Assembly: GCA_951230915.1 (NCBI GenBank)
Contig: OX579633.1
Location: forward strand, 23,470,574-23,534,573
Reading direction: 5' to 3'
DNA from: Antitrichia curtipendula
Taxonomy: Eukaryota; Streptophyta; Bryopsida; Hypnales; Leucodontaceae
DNA: 64,000 nucleotides
Shown piece by piece: positions 24,187 through 35,163 of this stretch. The notes beneath the pieces were generated by a model, which did no database searches, was not told the origin of the DNA, and saw nothing but the letters and a program-made list of their open reading frames with translations. The position numbers and the translations under genes are program-made. The first letter of the stretch is position 1, and each line of letters starts with the position of its first letter.

Positions 24187-25832
24187 TCTCTACATTACTA
24201 GTGACACCCATTGAAAATTGGGGAGGGGGGGCGGGCCAACCGGGCAAGAGGGGCATTTTTGTTGCAAAAGACCTTGGTAAGGGAAAATTAAAAAATGTAG
24301 CCTAATACAAATGTGCAAATTTGAAAAGAGTAGTCATTGAGAGGCAAGATTATTTTGGAGGAACATGGTGAACCTCTCATCTTTGAAGTACTTCCACATA
24401 TGCGTACTCATCATCAATATAACATAAATTGACATCTCCGTGGAAATACAAAATATGATGCCCAAAATGTACACTATTAGAAAAGGCATGCATGAACATT
24501 CCTCCAATTGGTACATGATGTTGACATAACAATACATGAGCCCATTATGGGCAGACAACAAATGTTTCATTTGATTCTTGACACTACGAGACAACCGTCT
24601 TATGTGCAGCATTACAAGTCTAGTGGATGTTGATGAATTCACACACAAATTCATGATCTTGTACATTTTAGTCTTTATTATAAATAAATAAATAAATATT
24701 AGAATTTTGATGGTTGAAAACTTATTTTAAGGATAAATTTATTTCTATCTATTAATTTGTTTTTCATTGTATTTTATTACTACCAGTGGTAAGAATAATT
24801 ATATTTTATTTATTAAAATTTAGCTAATCACTCACTAAAAAATTGCCTCATATATTGGAACTCCTTAAAAATTGCTCATATATTCATTGAAAGGACAATG
24901 CAAGCATGACTAACTATCTTCAAAGTCACCTTGGGGCTTGGCATGTATGGGATGAACTCTGGTACATCTATGAAATTGAACCTCACGAATTTATTAGACC
25001 ACAGGCATACAGTTTTTTCCAATTCATTTTTAATTTAACATGTGATCCATCTTGCATATTGTGCTCCATTCTCTGCAATTCCAATTTATTTCACTGAATT
25101 CCATATTCAAGGTGCTTTTATATGTGTCTCTGATTTTGGTGGTGATTTACTCACAGAAATCAATTATAGAAGAATCACAATGTATTGAAATTAATTACTT
25201 TCACAATATAGTGTCACTAGGAAAACTGAGAGGGTTGAAATTCACATGATTCATTAATTTTGAGCAAAAGGAGGTTCAAATTAGAATGAATAGCTCACAA
25301 AATATCCATCAATATTGTGTAAGATTTGTTGCATGTTGAAAACTAAACCTTATGCAAAAAAAATCTGAAAATTGTGAATATTGAGTTCAAAATGGATTCA
25401 ATAGATTAGTTTCTCTAGAAGATGCTATGATTGCTCTCAAAACAAAATGCTCTACAATTTTTGCAAAACTAATTCAAATAGAATGATAAATTTTTTATTT
25501 ATTACAAAATCTTATTGTGACTTTTGCAATAATTATCTTTTGAATGCTTTTGTTTAGAATTGTGAAGAAACTATTGCACGTGATATAGAGTTTGTTGAGA
25601 AAGCTAAATTAACCTCCAACAATTATCACTTCCAATAGAACCTATTTTATCCATCAATGTATGTAATCAATTCACTTCTATAACCATTGTGGCTCTCACT
25701 TCATGCTTTGTTTGAATTCATTGTTCCATTCAGAATGTTTATTTTCCTTGTGACATATTTCAAGATTTTTTAACTAAAAAATAAGATCCAGGAATTTTCA
25801 ATCTTTAATGGGTGTCACTAGTAGTATAGAGA
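24187..25832. mobile_element. 1.65-kb terminal-inverted-repeat element
   Basis: The left end TCTCTACATTACTAGTGACA and the inverted right end TCTCTATACTACTAGTGACA share about 24 of 26 terminal positions up to CACCCATT. ACAAC stands on both sides (24182-24186 and 25833-25837), which fits a 5-bp duplication. A second reading has ends at CTAGTGACACCC with TA duplications (24196 and 25822). The interior is AT-rich with one open frame of 110 codons (see 24334-24666) and no transposase motif. Non-autonomous DNA element of unassigned superfamily. Confidence 0.7.
24334..24666 (-). CDS. Hypothetical 110-residue protein inside a TIR element
   Basis: I do not recognise this protein. The frame starts at a true ATG (24666) and ends with LQNNLASQ. 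It has a basic N-terminal third (RLSRSVKNQMKH), one strong hydrophobic segment around residues 60-85 (FLIVYILGIIFCIS then a second short run), and a charged end (WKYFKDERFTMFL). It lies wholly inside the 1.65-kb inverted-repeat element, so it may be a captured gene fragment, an element-encoded protein, or chance. No splice sites or promoter were identified. Treat as tentative. Confidence 0.25.
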   Translation of the reverse strand: MYKIMNLCVNSSTSTRLVMLHIRRLSRSVKNQMKHLLSAHNGLMYCYVNIMYQLEECSCMPFLIVYILGIIFCISTEMSIYVILMMSTHMWKYFKDERFTMFLQNNLASQ

Positions 25833-25837
25833 ACAAC

Positions 25838-26100
25838 ACAGCCAAAGTCAATAATTTGATTTATTAATATAAATAATAAATTTGGACCTTGAAACCCTGA
25901 ACTTTCAAAGGTCAAATTATATTTTTATTATTTTTACTAAAATATTGCAATTAATCATTCTCTAATGATGTCTTGGCTTCATTTTGTGGCTTTAATCATG
26001 TGACGTTATATTCCTTGGCCATGCTGTGGCTTCATTTCATCCTTTTAGTTTGAGGCCTTGTGACTCCATGACCAAGTCATGTCTAAGTGATTCTTCACAT
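25838..26100. other. Short AT-rich gap between two elements
   Basis: AT-rich, nothing recognised. Confidence 0.5.
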
Positions 26101-26104
26101 TTAA

Positions 26105-27028
26105 CCTCTAAAGGACCAAACACCATTTTTTTGGCAACAAAGCAATTTTAAGCAACTCACTACAAATGGAATTTTTATTTTTATTCTTTAAAATTTTTAC
26201 ATAACATAGGCCCAAGGAGTAGCTTTAAGGCCCAACAATCTTCATAATTTTTGACTACACGGTTAAAAAGTTATTATATGAAATATAATTTTCATTGGTC
26301 GGCGGGCAGCTCAAAAATTCTTTAAAAATTACTTTTTTCAGAAATAAAAATTTGAAATTGATTCTTATATTTATATATATGTTGGAAAGATTTGAATTAT
26401 TCCATTTTTATTAATGAGATGAAAGTTATGAGGAGTTTTAGTTTGCGGGCAATTATGGATTCTCTACTCTAAAATAAACTTTGAAGTCCTTTATCTTACT
26501 CAATTTTCAATATTTTTTGAAAAAATAAAATTATAGGATGTAGATTTTTTATTACAACATTTCAACCATTTGGGATTGGCATTTTTCAATTCCATAACTA
26601 AATTCTTAACAATTTAGTATTTTGAATCATTCTCTATTACTTTCTATTTACTATTTTTTTCCTATATGTTGTACAATTCTAAATGATCTCCAAAATTTTA
26701 AGCCTGTAGACAACTTGCTTTGAAGAATCAATCCAAAGAGTTTCCACCATTTGGGACATTTTTTCATACAAATGTGAGCTTGTGAAGTGCAGCTGCCCAT
26801 TTATTTGCAAGGACAAAAAATGTTTTTTTGCCACTTCAAACACTAATATCTTGCAATCCACATGGTGGAAACTTCTGAAATTATTTTCGCATCTTCTCAA
26901 ACCAGCTTACTACAAGATCCTACAGTTACATGTGTTCAAAAATGTTTTTTTTCTAAAATTTGGTACTTGTACTAGAAATGACAGTTTTGGAGCATTTGGG
27001 AGAAAACATAGTCTCTGACCTTTAGGGG
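26105..27028 (+). mobile_element. TTAA-family DNA element, complete (copy b)
   Basis: A 924-bp non-coding element. It starts CCTCTAAAGGACC and ends GACCTTTAGGGG, flanked by TTAA on both sides (26101-26104 and 27029-27032). It gives the reference structure for the family: left half with GGCAACAAAGC and GGGCAGC phrases, a middle with GTTTGCGGGC, right half with TGTTGTACAATTC and ATCTTGCAATCCAC. The phrase GGAGTAGCTTTAAGGCCC at about 26216-26233 is the empty target of the nested copy g. Confidence 0.88.
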
Positions 27029-27186
27029 TTAATGCACCTTATATTTGTCAATACACAAATTTATATCATCAAACATTAGATAAACCAATTTTGAACTACA
27101 GTTTGTAGCTAGAACAAGAAAGTCAATGAAGATTTCTTTTTAGCGTATATTTATTCAAATTTCAGAAACTTCTATTTCTACTATTA

Positions 27187-28127
27187 CAAATGCCAATGTC
27201 AAAGACATGTATCGAAGGATGCCACTACATTACCTTGCCATGAATACGGCCAGGAGGAATTTCAGTGCTATTGTAAAATATCTTTGTGAAGATAAGGCAA
27301 TTGACATAAAAACTTTAGATCACCTTGACATGTTTGCATTCTGTGTGACGGTTCTTGACTGCAATACAGAAGTTGTGGCTGCTCTTCTTGAAAACTTTAA
27401 AGATCAAATTTGATTAAATGAAGCATGTGCCAAGGACCACGGACCTCCTATCCAAATTGCATTCAAAGAAGAGAGTGTTTTAGAGATATACAAAGAGCAC
27501 TCATGGAATGTGAACCTGTCAAAGGGTACACAGATCATCTAGTCTATGTGGATGCAGCCAATGCCATTCTTGTGGGTGTATCTCTCATTGCTAGTGTCAC
27601 CTTTGTTTCATAATTGCAACCATTCTTGAATTACACATCCCATTCTAGAGAGGGATACTCTGGCTCTACTTTAGCTCCTTCAACTTTGATCTAAACTATG
27701 AGGATGTTAAGCACAACATTGCACTCTATGCGTTTTGGATATTCAGTGTCCTTTTATTTTATTTTGCCATTGGAATTGTTGTTTGTGGTGCTCAAGTGTA
27801 TTATCAAGGAGACATTTATTTGTTGAAAAAACTATGGAGAAGCTTTGTATAAGTCTTTTGGTGACTTTGACCCTCTTGACGTGTTCAATGTTGTTTGTGA
27901 TAATAGCATTTGCAATAGCTAGAACTATTATCTTGACACCACAAGTCAAGTACCAATGGTGTATGATCATTCCAACAATAGTTGGAGGGATAGTATATAT
28001 AATTAGTTTATATTATTTAGTCAAAATTTTGGTGGAATATTATTTTGGCAAAGAGAAATATAGATATAGTGTAGCACATGGACTAGAATCTATAGAGAAA
28101 TATAACAAGTTGGCTAGAGCATTGTAA
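27187..28127 (+). pseudogene. Ankyrin-repeat / PGG-domain membrane protein, broken
   Basis: The first frame (27207-27413) encodes ankyrin-like sequence: PLHYLAMNTARRNFSAIVKY, then a weak second repeat ending VVAALLENFKDQI and a TGA. The reading resumes with PPIQIAFKEESVLEIY and, after a frameshift, CEPVKGYTDHLVYVDAANAI and LVGVSLIASVTFVS, which is the start of a PGG membrane module. A third frame carries NIALYAFWIFSVLLFYFAIG and a fourth segment (to 28127) two more hydrophobic spans (SLLVTLTLLTCSMLFVIIAF; IIPTIVGGIVYIISLYYLV) and a basic tail. That makes one stop and at least three frameshifts. Family members sit in membranes and act in defence or signalling. The VDAANAILVG style matches bryophyte and Selaginella members as I remember them. 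It is most likely a decayed duplicate. Confidence 0.75.
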
Positions 28128-28988
28128 TTGGCTTCCAAACAATAATGGCATAATGAAGGGGAAGCTTCCAATATACACTCTCAAATGCAATCAATGTTGG
28201 TCTCTCTTTATTCCCAGGCCTGACCTTACCCCTATTAAATTAGGCAAGTTGTTAAAGTATGAAGAACCCGCAATTTGGCTCACAATTTAGGAAAATTCAT
28301 AATTATCATACATTTTCAAGCATTGTTGTGTGTACTAATAAAATAGACCTTTTTGCATAAAAGTTTTTTTTAATGTAGAGTTTTTTCCTCTTACAATGCA
28401 AAAAATTCCATTTGAAGATTGATAGCTTTGCATTGGGTCAATTTTTTTGAAGTCACTACTGAAATTAGAATGAGGTTCATGACCCTCCACTTGAAAATTT
28501 AGATATTGTTCTTGTTTCTAGTCATGCACTGTAGATGCTCTAAGTAATTAGTTATGTCTTATTGCATGATGACATGTTGCTTTTTTTCATGGTTCCCTAT
28601 AAGCCAATATTCCCAGAATCCTAATGGCACTTGCTAATTAGAGCATCCTTAGCTAGGCTACTTGTTTATGATTTGTAGGGTTTCAGTTTCCATCTTTCTC
28701 AAACCAAAACTTAGTAGATCATGTTAGTAGGTCTGGATGAAGGTGAGTTTTTTTAAAAGGAAATTTAGTTATGTTGTAGGTTCTTGGAATCATCAAGCAT
28801 GCCATGATTAAAGGATGGTTGAATGCTTGGGATTTTAGGATGTGTAAAATTGTAGCAATGAGGGGTCCATTAAATGTTCATAGAATGCAATGAGGTGTCC
28901 ATGATACTCAAATGCTTATAAATAGGATGAGTGTGCTATTGAAGATATATGTAGAATTTTCCTAAGTTGGTACCCCATTAACCAATAA
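28128..28988. other. AT-rich stretch downstream of the ankyrin pseudogene
   Basis: No gene supported. Confidence 0.5.
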
Positions 28989-29277
28989 ACCTCTCTAAAG
29001 TAATAGGGTCGGGCAATCTTGGCTTGGAGAATATAATAAGTGGTAGTACTAAATGAGAGTCGGCCAAAGAAATTGTGATGGACCTAGACCCTATTAAAGA
29101 AAGATAAAATAGAGTATAGAACAAGTTTCTTGGTTATAATGCGCGAGGTCTTTTTCTTAAAGATGTAGCACCTATTATTTATGCAAAGACTATGAATTGC
29201 ACAAATCCTTTCTAAATCAATCAACCTCTATATTGTAATATTGGCAAGCAGTCTTGGCCCTATTACTTTAGAGAGGT
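28989..29277. mobile_element. MITE with CCTCTCTAAAGTAATAGGG inverted ends
   Basis: ACCTCTCTAAAGTAATAGGG at the left and its reverse complement CCCTATTACTTTAGAGAGGT at the right frame about 290 bp of non-coding DNA; CAATCTTGGC/GTCTTGGCC extends the similarity. The target duplication is not clear (TA is possible with an offset). This end type resembles known plant MITEs. Confidence 0.65.
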
Positions 29278-30357
29278 TCTACCCGTATTGAGCTTGTTCT
29301 TGATGTCATGAATAATAGAAAAGAATATTATAGGACATTAAAATTTCTTCTGTGTGAAAATAGTATATCCATTCTTAGTGATTATTGCACTAAGACTATG
29401 TACACTATTTTCAAATGGAGGGAATATATTAAATCACGTAGTTAGTCTGGTCTTGTATGATAGAAAGGATATTCAAAATGAAATGATATAAGCACACTTT
29501 ATAGCTTAAAAATGAGACATCATCCAGTGTTCTAAAAACATTTGAGTGATTTATGGATTTTGTATATATTTAACATATACGAAGATTTGCAAAGAAATAT
29601 TTGGAGAATCTACATTTACAAGAAGTTTAGGATCAAGATCAAGGTATGGTAATTGAAAATATGGAAGTACGCAATAGTATCATGGACTAAGAAAAATTCT
29701 AAAGCATACTCTTTGTCTTTGAAACCATTTATAATTATGCAACTTTCATATAATTATACATACTATTTGTCTTTGAAGCTGTATTGAAAGTTGCATAATT
29801 ATAAATTAAGAGGTGTCTATGATAAAACTTCCTTATGAGATCATCTTTTGTGACAAAATTCAATTGCATATCTTTATTTTATCTTCCTTATTGGTAAAAA
29901 TTGACTAGATCCAATTTCTTTCTCATAACCACGCACCTGACATTATACTATTCATCAATTTTTCATATAACAATGTTTGTACACGAGGCAAACTCTTCTA
30001 TACAATTATGTCATCTGAGATCTATATACACAAATCATAATCTGATTAGTGCATATTGCGGGCTCAAGTTGTGTGCAACTATGAACTTTGTACTTCACAT
30101 CCTAAATCCAAATAAATTGGTGGCTATTACAATTTTCAAGGATTCAATGACCAAATAGTTAGCACCTGAGCAATAAAAGGTTAATTGGCATATGCTAAAG
30201 TTAATCCTGATGTGGAGATCCCATTTAGAGTTAAGGGTTGGGGAGGCGACACTGGTAAGTGCAATATACATCGCTAGCCCATGACCATGTTTTCATTTTA
30301 CGCATGGGATAAACATCCTACGCACTTACGCATGTATTGCAACAATAAAGAAGGGAT
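29278..30357. other. Unassigned AT-rich stretch with one hairpin
   Basis: At about 29722-29808 TTTATAATTATGCAACTTTC is followed 40 bp later by its reverse complement, giving a perfect stem of about 21 bp. Nothing else supported. Confidence 0.5.
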
Positions 30358-30397
30358 GTGCCTAGGACATGCCTAGGATGTATCAGAGTGAAGAAAA

Positions 30398-30475
30398 ACA
30401 AGCGGTATGGATATCAAGCCCACTTGTTCAATCATAGAATGGAAAAATTGGGAGAAGTGGCCATGGCTGGGAGAT
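30398..30475 (+). repeat. Fragment shared with the epimerase pseudogene region
   Basis: The stretch containing AAGCCCACTTGTTCAATC and AAAAATTGGGAGAAGTGGCC is nearly the same as 33878-33945, just upstream of the epimerase-like pseudogene. Either a duplicated gene fragment or a short dispersed repeat. Confidence 0.6.
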
Positions 30476-30479
30476 CCTC

Positions 30480-31339
30480 ATATAGTTCAATGACTTCTTG
30501 TTCATTACCATTGAACATACATACAAATGTTCAACTTCTTCTAATGATTTTCACTTCTGATAGTTGGACATCCCTTCATTACCATTCATACAATTGATAA
30601 ACTTCTTTTGTTCTTTGGACACCATTTTAGAATTCTCAAAATTATATATACATGTGCAAAAAGACATGTTTATTCACTTTTTTTAAAAGCATATTGTTTT
30701 ACAATCCATAGTGTACCTCTTTTATGAGGCATGGATGCATAAAACATTAGTATGGACTGTAAATGAAATTTCTATGAGGTTATAATTGTGAGCTCACAAA
30801 AAACATTTTTTGTGTGGAATTACACAAAATTGAGTTCCAATACATTGAGCTAAACCAAACCAATTCTTTGATTGCATAATAATTAGGATATGCATACATG
30901 ATAGAGAGTTGATATTTACTTTTTAGCACCAAGCTAAAAGTGAAGAGTGAACTTTCAAAATTTAAAATTGCCAACTATAAGAGTGGCTCCAAATGAACTA
31001 CAACTTGTCAACTCATCTACAAAACTCAACTAAAAGTGAGTTTGTCATACATAAAGATAAAATCCTTATTTTGTGGTGCCAATAATTAAGCCTAATTTTC
31101 ACCAAAAAATTACATAAACAAAAACTGTAATCTGAAACACAAATTAGATTTTTGCATACAATAAATCCTTGGGTTCATATATTTTTTAATTATTTTTTAT
31201 AATTGTCTATCCCAACTGTCATGTCTTTTTAGCTTAGAAAAGCCAATAAACTATCAAGGTAAAAAGACATAAAAATCCTAGATGATGGAACTTTCACTTT
31301 TCAAAGATTTGACTTGTTTTGAGTATCTAGAAAGATTGT
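30480..31339. other. Unassigned AT-rich stretch
   Basis: No coding signal supported. Confidence 0.5.
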
Positions 31340-31870
31340 GGTAGTAAAAAAAGACTCATTTTTGGCCTTATTTGGATATCACAAGGTCCTGGTACATTGA
31401 TCAATGCCTTTAAAATCTGCCCAAATTTGAGGAAGTTGTCGGTTCCGGTACTTGTCCTTGTCAAAAAGCCTTGAAATTTATCAGGGCACATTAATATTAC
31501 TAAAAATTATATCTTAATTTTTAGTGGAATTTTATCACAACTTGGATAATTTCTAAAAAGATTATAATCACTAATTAAAGCGGTTGATTTTTCAAAAAGT
31601 CATCTTTCACATTCTAAAAAAATCTTAAAAAATTTAGGCAACCTCTAAGAAGGTTCCAAACACTAAATATAGGCTCATATTCTTACTTTGCACTTTTCAC
31701 AAAAAGGCTTGATTTAATTACCTCATTTTAATTTCAATGACTAGGGAATCTTCAGGCGGAAGGAAACTTTGACAAACCAACTGCACCGTTGAACTCCTGG
31801 CATGTTTTTATATTAAAAACACTTATTTTCAACCTTTGGTTGCATCATCCCTCATATTGTTTGAGTTTTC
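31340..31870 (-). mobile_element. Highly decayed relic of the solo-LTR family
   Basis: It aligns by eye with LTR copy 1 at about 7950-8440. Anchors are GGTACTTG, the TTTTTAGTG(A/G)(A/G)(A/T)TTTT motif, AACTTGGATAATTTC versus AACCTAGGTAATTTC, and GGAATCTT...TTGGACTCCTAGCATG versus GGAATCTT...TTGAACTCCTGGCATG. Most differences replace CG with TG or CA, the mark of methylated cytosine decay. Termini are lost. Confidence 0.6.
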
Positions 31871-33869
31871 ATTTGTGAAGCTAACATTTGACAATCTGTG
31901 GTTCTCTCATAATGGATAGTAATTCTAATTTGACTAACTACATGTACATCTAAGCCTTAAAGAAACTCTCTCTACTATATGCTACTAACTTTTATTTAGT
32001 AAGGCCCTAACAAATGCACTTGAAAGTCTAGGTCAATCTCTAATGGGAATCTTGCAATTGCTAAGCTTGGCTACCTCTTAGACACCTGAAATATCTTAGA
32101 AGTAAGAAATTGAAGTGTTTTAGGCACCCAAGCTTCTAAGGATTAAACACTATATTAGTAAAGAGTTTATCAAATATAATATAATATTTTTTTAATGAAT
32201 TTTTGATAATACATAATAATATGATTATAATATATTATAATAAATAAATAGATAAATAAAATTTGAGAATGAAAATTTAGAGGCTCACGAAGGGGGGCCG
32301 AACTATTAGATCCAATTTTTTTTTCAAATTCACTTAAACAAGTTGATTGTTTGTTGATTAGGGCCTCTTTCCTTGTAGTGTGTTGATACAGATAAAGAAT
32401 ATATAGATTTGGTAGAGCCTTGTCAATTTTGGCATCTGTAATTGTATGGTGCCCATTGGATCTTAGTCAATGTTGAATTGTTATCTTCATTGAAGCCCAT
32501 AGGCCTTCAGTTATATCATCTATAGCTCCTTATTGCCGTGCATGAAGTAGATGCTTCCTAACATAGAGACCGTACTTTAAAATCTATTGTTTACCTCCCA
32601 TAAAGCATATCAAATGGGTATGCCAACGTCATGCAATAACCTCTTAAATCTTTGTCTATGCTCTTCAAGATAGTGTATGCCGCAAACATCACATTCCGCA
32701 CCTTGTTCAAGACATCAATTTATGTCCTAATAACGAACAAGTGCACCAATAACAAGAAATTCAAGTCATTCTCCGAAGTTGTTCCCTAACAACTATTCTT
32801 TCCAAACTCCAATATTTATATAAAACTTTATTGCCAAAATCTTTAAGTCTCAATACAAAACCCCAAAACCTTCAGTTGATCGCCACTAATAGTACCAGAG
32901 CAACAAATCTTTAGTTATTATTATTATTATTATTGTTATTATTATTTCATAAACTATTCAAACTTTGATGTATGTGTTTTGATATCTTGTTCTATTTGTA
33001 AATTGAAATCTTTGCACTAGCTAGTAACTTGTGAGTTTATTTATAAATTTTTGATATTAAAAATTTGATACATTTGCATTTAAAATAAATATATATAAAA
33101 TATAGTAATCACATCTTCACTAAAATAAATTCACAATGTATAGGTTACAAAAACATGTTTAAAAAAGACCCATTCAATTGATTTAGTTTGTCATGTCCAT
33201 CTTTATATGTTCTCTAGTCTACACGACCAATGTTTCTAATAGTGCTAATTGTAACACTCCAAAAATTTGTAAAAGCATCATAATGACTTTGGAAATCATC
33301 CCTTTTCATATGATACTATGTGAATCATTGGTTTAAAAAAATCCAAAAGCACTCATTGGAAGTCAAACTACTATATAGGACTTCCCCTTTGCACACACAA
33401 TTTTGAGGATGAATAGTTGCACTTTTATCCTACATAAAAGGATTCTCTATTGTTCATTGGCCAAAAATAGCTGCAGCACCTTTTAAGGGTTAAACATTGG
33501 TTGTAAACCACCAAAAGACACACTGTAAGCTGCAAAATAAGAAAGAGTTGTGCAAAATACAGTAGAATTAGTATCACGATCAAATTTTCAGAGACAGGTT
33601 CCGTCCTCTGACGACACTTGCATAATTATAAAGCAAACAAGAAAAGCAAAAGGTAAAAATCCTTGGGTCGAATGTGGCTCATTTCTCTGTCCCACTGTGG
33701 AGCACACTCATCCTGTTTCAACCATTTTCTTTCAAGCACAAATTCACTCTTCAGGATAAGCACTACAGACACCAATGTATCTTGTTGGGATTCAGTTACA
33801 GTCTACTCCCAGGCGAAGATGCTCTGTTAAGAATTTGCGACTGCCATGAACAAATTGCAATCAAGACGG
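31871..33869. other. Unassigned AT-rich stretch
   Basis: Contains a TTA-type microsatellite at about 32917-32948 and ATAATAT-rich runs near 32165-32260. Two short frames at 33550-33759 and 33674-33946 are open; the second (ILLGFSYSLLPGEDALL) might belong to the first exon of the epimerase pseudogene but I cannot show it. Confidence 0.45.
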
Positions 33870-35005
33870 ACGTGATAATTTCAAGCCCACTTGTTCAATC
33901 CTGGAAAGGAAAAATTGGGAGAAGTGGCCATCTGGGAGATCCTTGAGGTGTCGCACATTGTGAACTCCATCCTGCTTGCATCCGGGAGAGATCCGGTGCA
34001 GAGGACCTAAGGTAACCACCTAATTTCGACTGCTTTCATAAATGGATCAATCTAGATTCTTGTCTAAAATGTACTCTAGCTATTCATGAGATGAGAGTCT
34101 ACAATCTGATTTTAAAACACCTGTTTTCAACACTCTAAAAATTCTTAGTTTAATCATACAATGGCCAAAAAATGCATCCTAAGAGAATCTAAAATCCACT
34201 TTTGACTCCCAACAAGACCCTCTGAAAAGCTTTTCAATATAAAAATGGGAACCATGTTGAATTTGCTTATTTGTGCAATTTTAGGTGTAAAATTTCAAGC
34301 TTGAAATCTTGGAAACTTGTAGATAGGTATCACAATTAGGAGAGTGTCACTTGTAGATGCACATACCTTAGTTTAGTTACATAGGGGAGCTTCCCGAGTG
34401 CACGGGCTATGTGTCGTCGACAAGAGTCTACGGCGACTGGCAGGGTATGTGGGTGGACAAAGAAACCGAGCCGCGACCGGTGGAGAAGCGAGCGATGGCG
34501 AGGTTTTGAGTCTGAGACGCGATGAATGGATCTCGCTCAAGGAATGAGAGCTTCTGTGCGCATGTTTCGCCTGGGCAAGATTCTCGGTCCAGGCCAAAGC
34601 GCGCTCGACACCTTTCGTCGAGGCAGCGATTGCGAGAGCCCAAACGGTTCACGTCGAGAGTTCACATCGCCGATATTTGTCCGGTATTTCTGAAAGCCAT
34701 GGTGTTGGAATGCAGCCCTGGCGCTATCGTTTACAATGTCGTGGATGACGACCCGAGTCCGCGTGCCGAGGTCATGGAGTACGCCCGACGGCTTCTCAAT
34801 GTGGAGGACCATGACCTTTCTTCTGACAACGAGCTGTCGACAGTGGTCGAGAGCTCCTCCTCGAATGGACAAGTTTCCGAGAAGCGCGAGTCCGATCGCC
34901 GTTTCAAGGCTGAGCTCCAAGTTGAGTAGTTACATCCCTCTTTCAGGTCAGGATTGGAAGCTATAGCGATTGCGTCAAATCATCGTTTCGATTGAAGAGG
35001 AACCG
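33870..35005 (+). pseudogene. NAD(P)-binding Rossmann-fold epimerase-like protein, broken
   Basis: The C-terminal two thirds of a plant SDR-type epimerase (the Arabidopsis At1g19690 type) can be read in pieces. From 34377: ELPECTGYVSSTRVYGDWQG and MWVDKETEP, the YLSST-VYGD active-site region. From about 34530, in another frame: MFRLGKILGPGQSALDTFRR, the 'FRLGGIYGPGRSALDT' motif. From about 34620, in a third frame: RFTSRVHIADIC and YNVVDDDPSPRAEVMEYARR, then KRESDRRFKAEL. A TAG at 34927-34929 precedes LHPSFRSGLEAI, the usual C-terminus. A donor-like AAG|GTAACC at 34012 and an acceptor near 34376 suggest a former intron, so it came from a genomic duplicate, not a processed copy. The intron contains a dispersed repeat. 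The stops and at least two frameshifts mean it is not functional. It runs tail to tail with the formin gene. Confidence 0.72.
34077..34295 (+). repeat. Dispersed repeat in the former intron
   Basis: It matches, inverted, the last 200 bp of the window (about 63795-64000): ATTCATGAGA...TCTACAAT, AACACCTGTTTTCAACACT, AAAAATGCATCCTAAGA, and TGTGCAATTTTAGGTGTA. Likely a MITE. Confidence 0.65.
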
Positions 35006-35163
35006 CGTAGTCTAGTTCTGGGTTCAGTGTTTAGGGTTGTCATGTAGTCCCGAGAATCTATTGGCTTCAGTCAATGTACTGCAAAATTGGATAGAAAAAT
35101 CAGATAAGTCGACAACAGGTTTTAATGTGAATCTAATCCTCACTATTAGTTGAGGGAGATACA

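Noticed and set aside
33475..33500. TTAAGGGTTAA resembling the end of a TTAA element
   Set aside because: The terminal CCTTTAGGGG motif is not matched and no left end was found.
34373..34920. Minus-strand frames of 74-127 codons over the epimerase pseudogene
   Set aside because: GC-rich shadows; the plus strand has clear family motifs.
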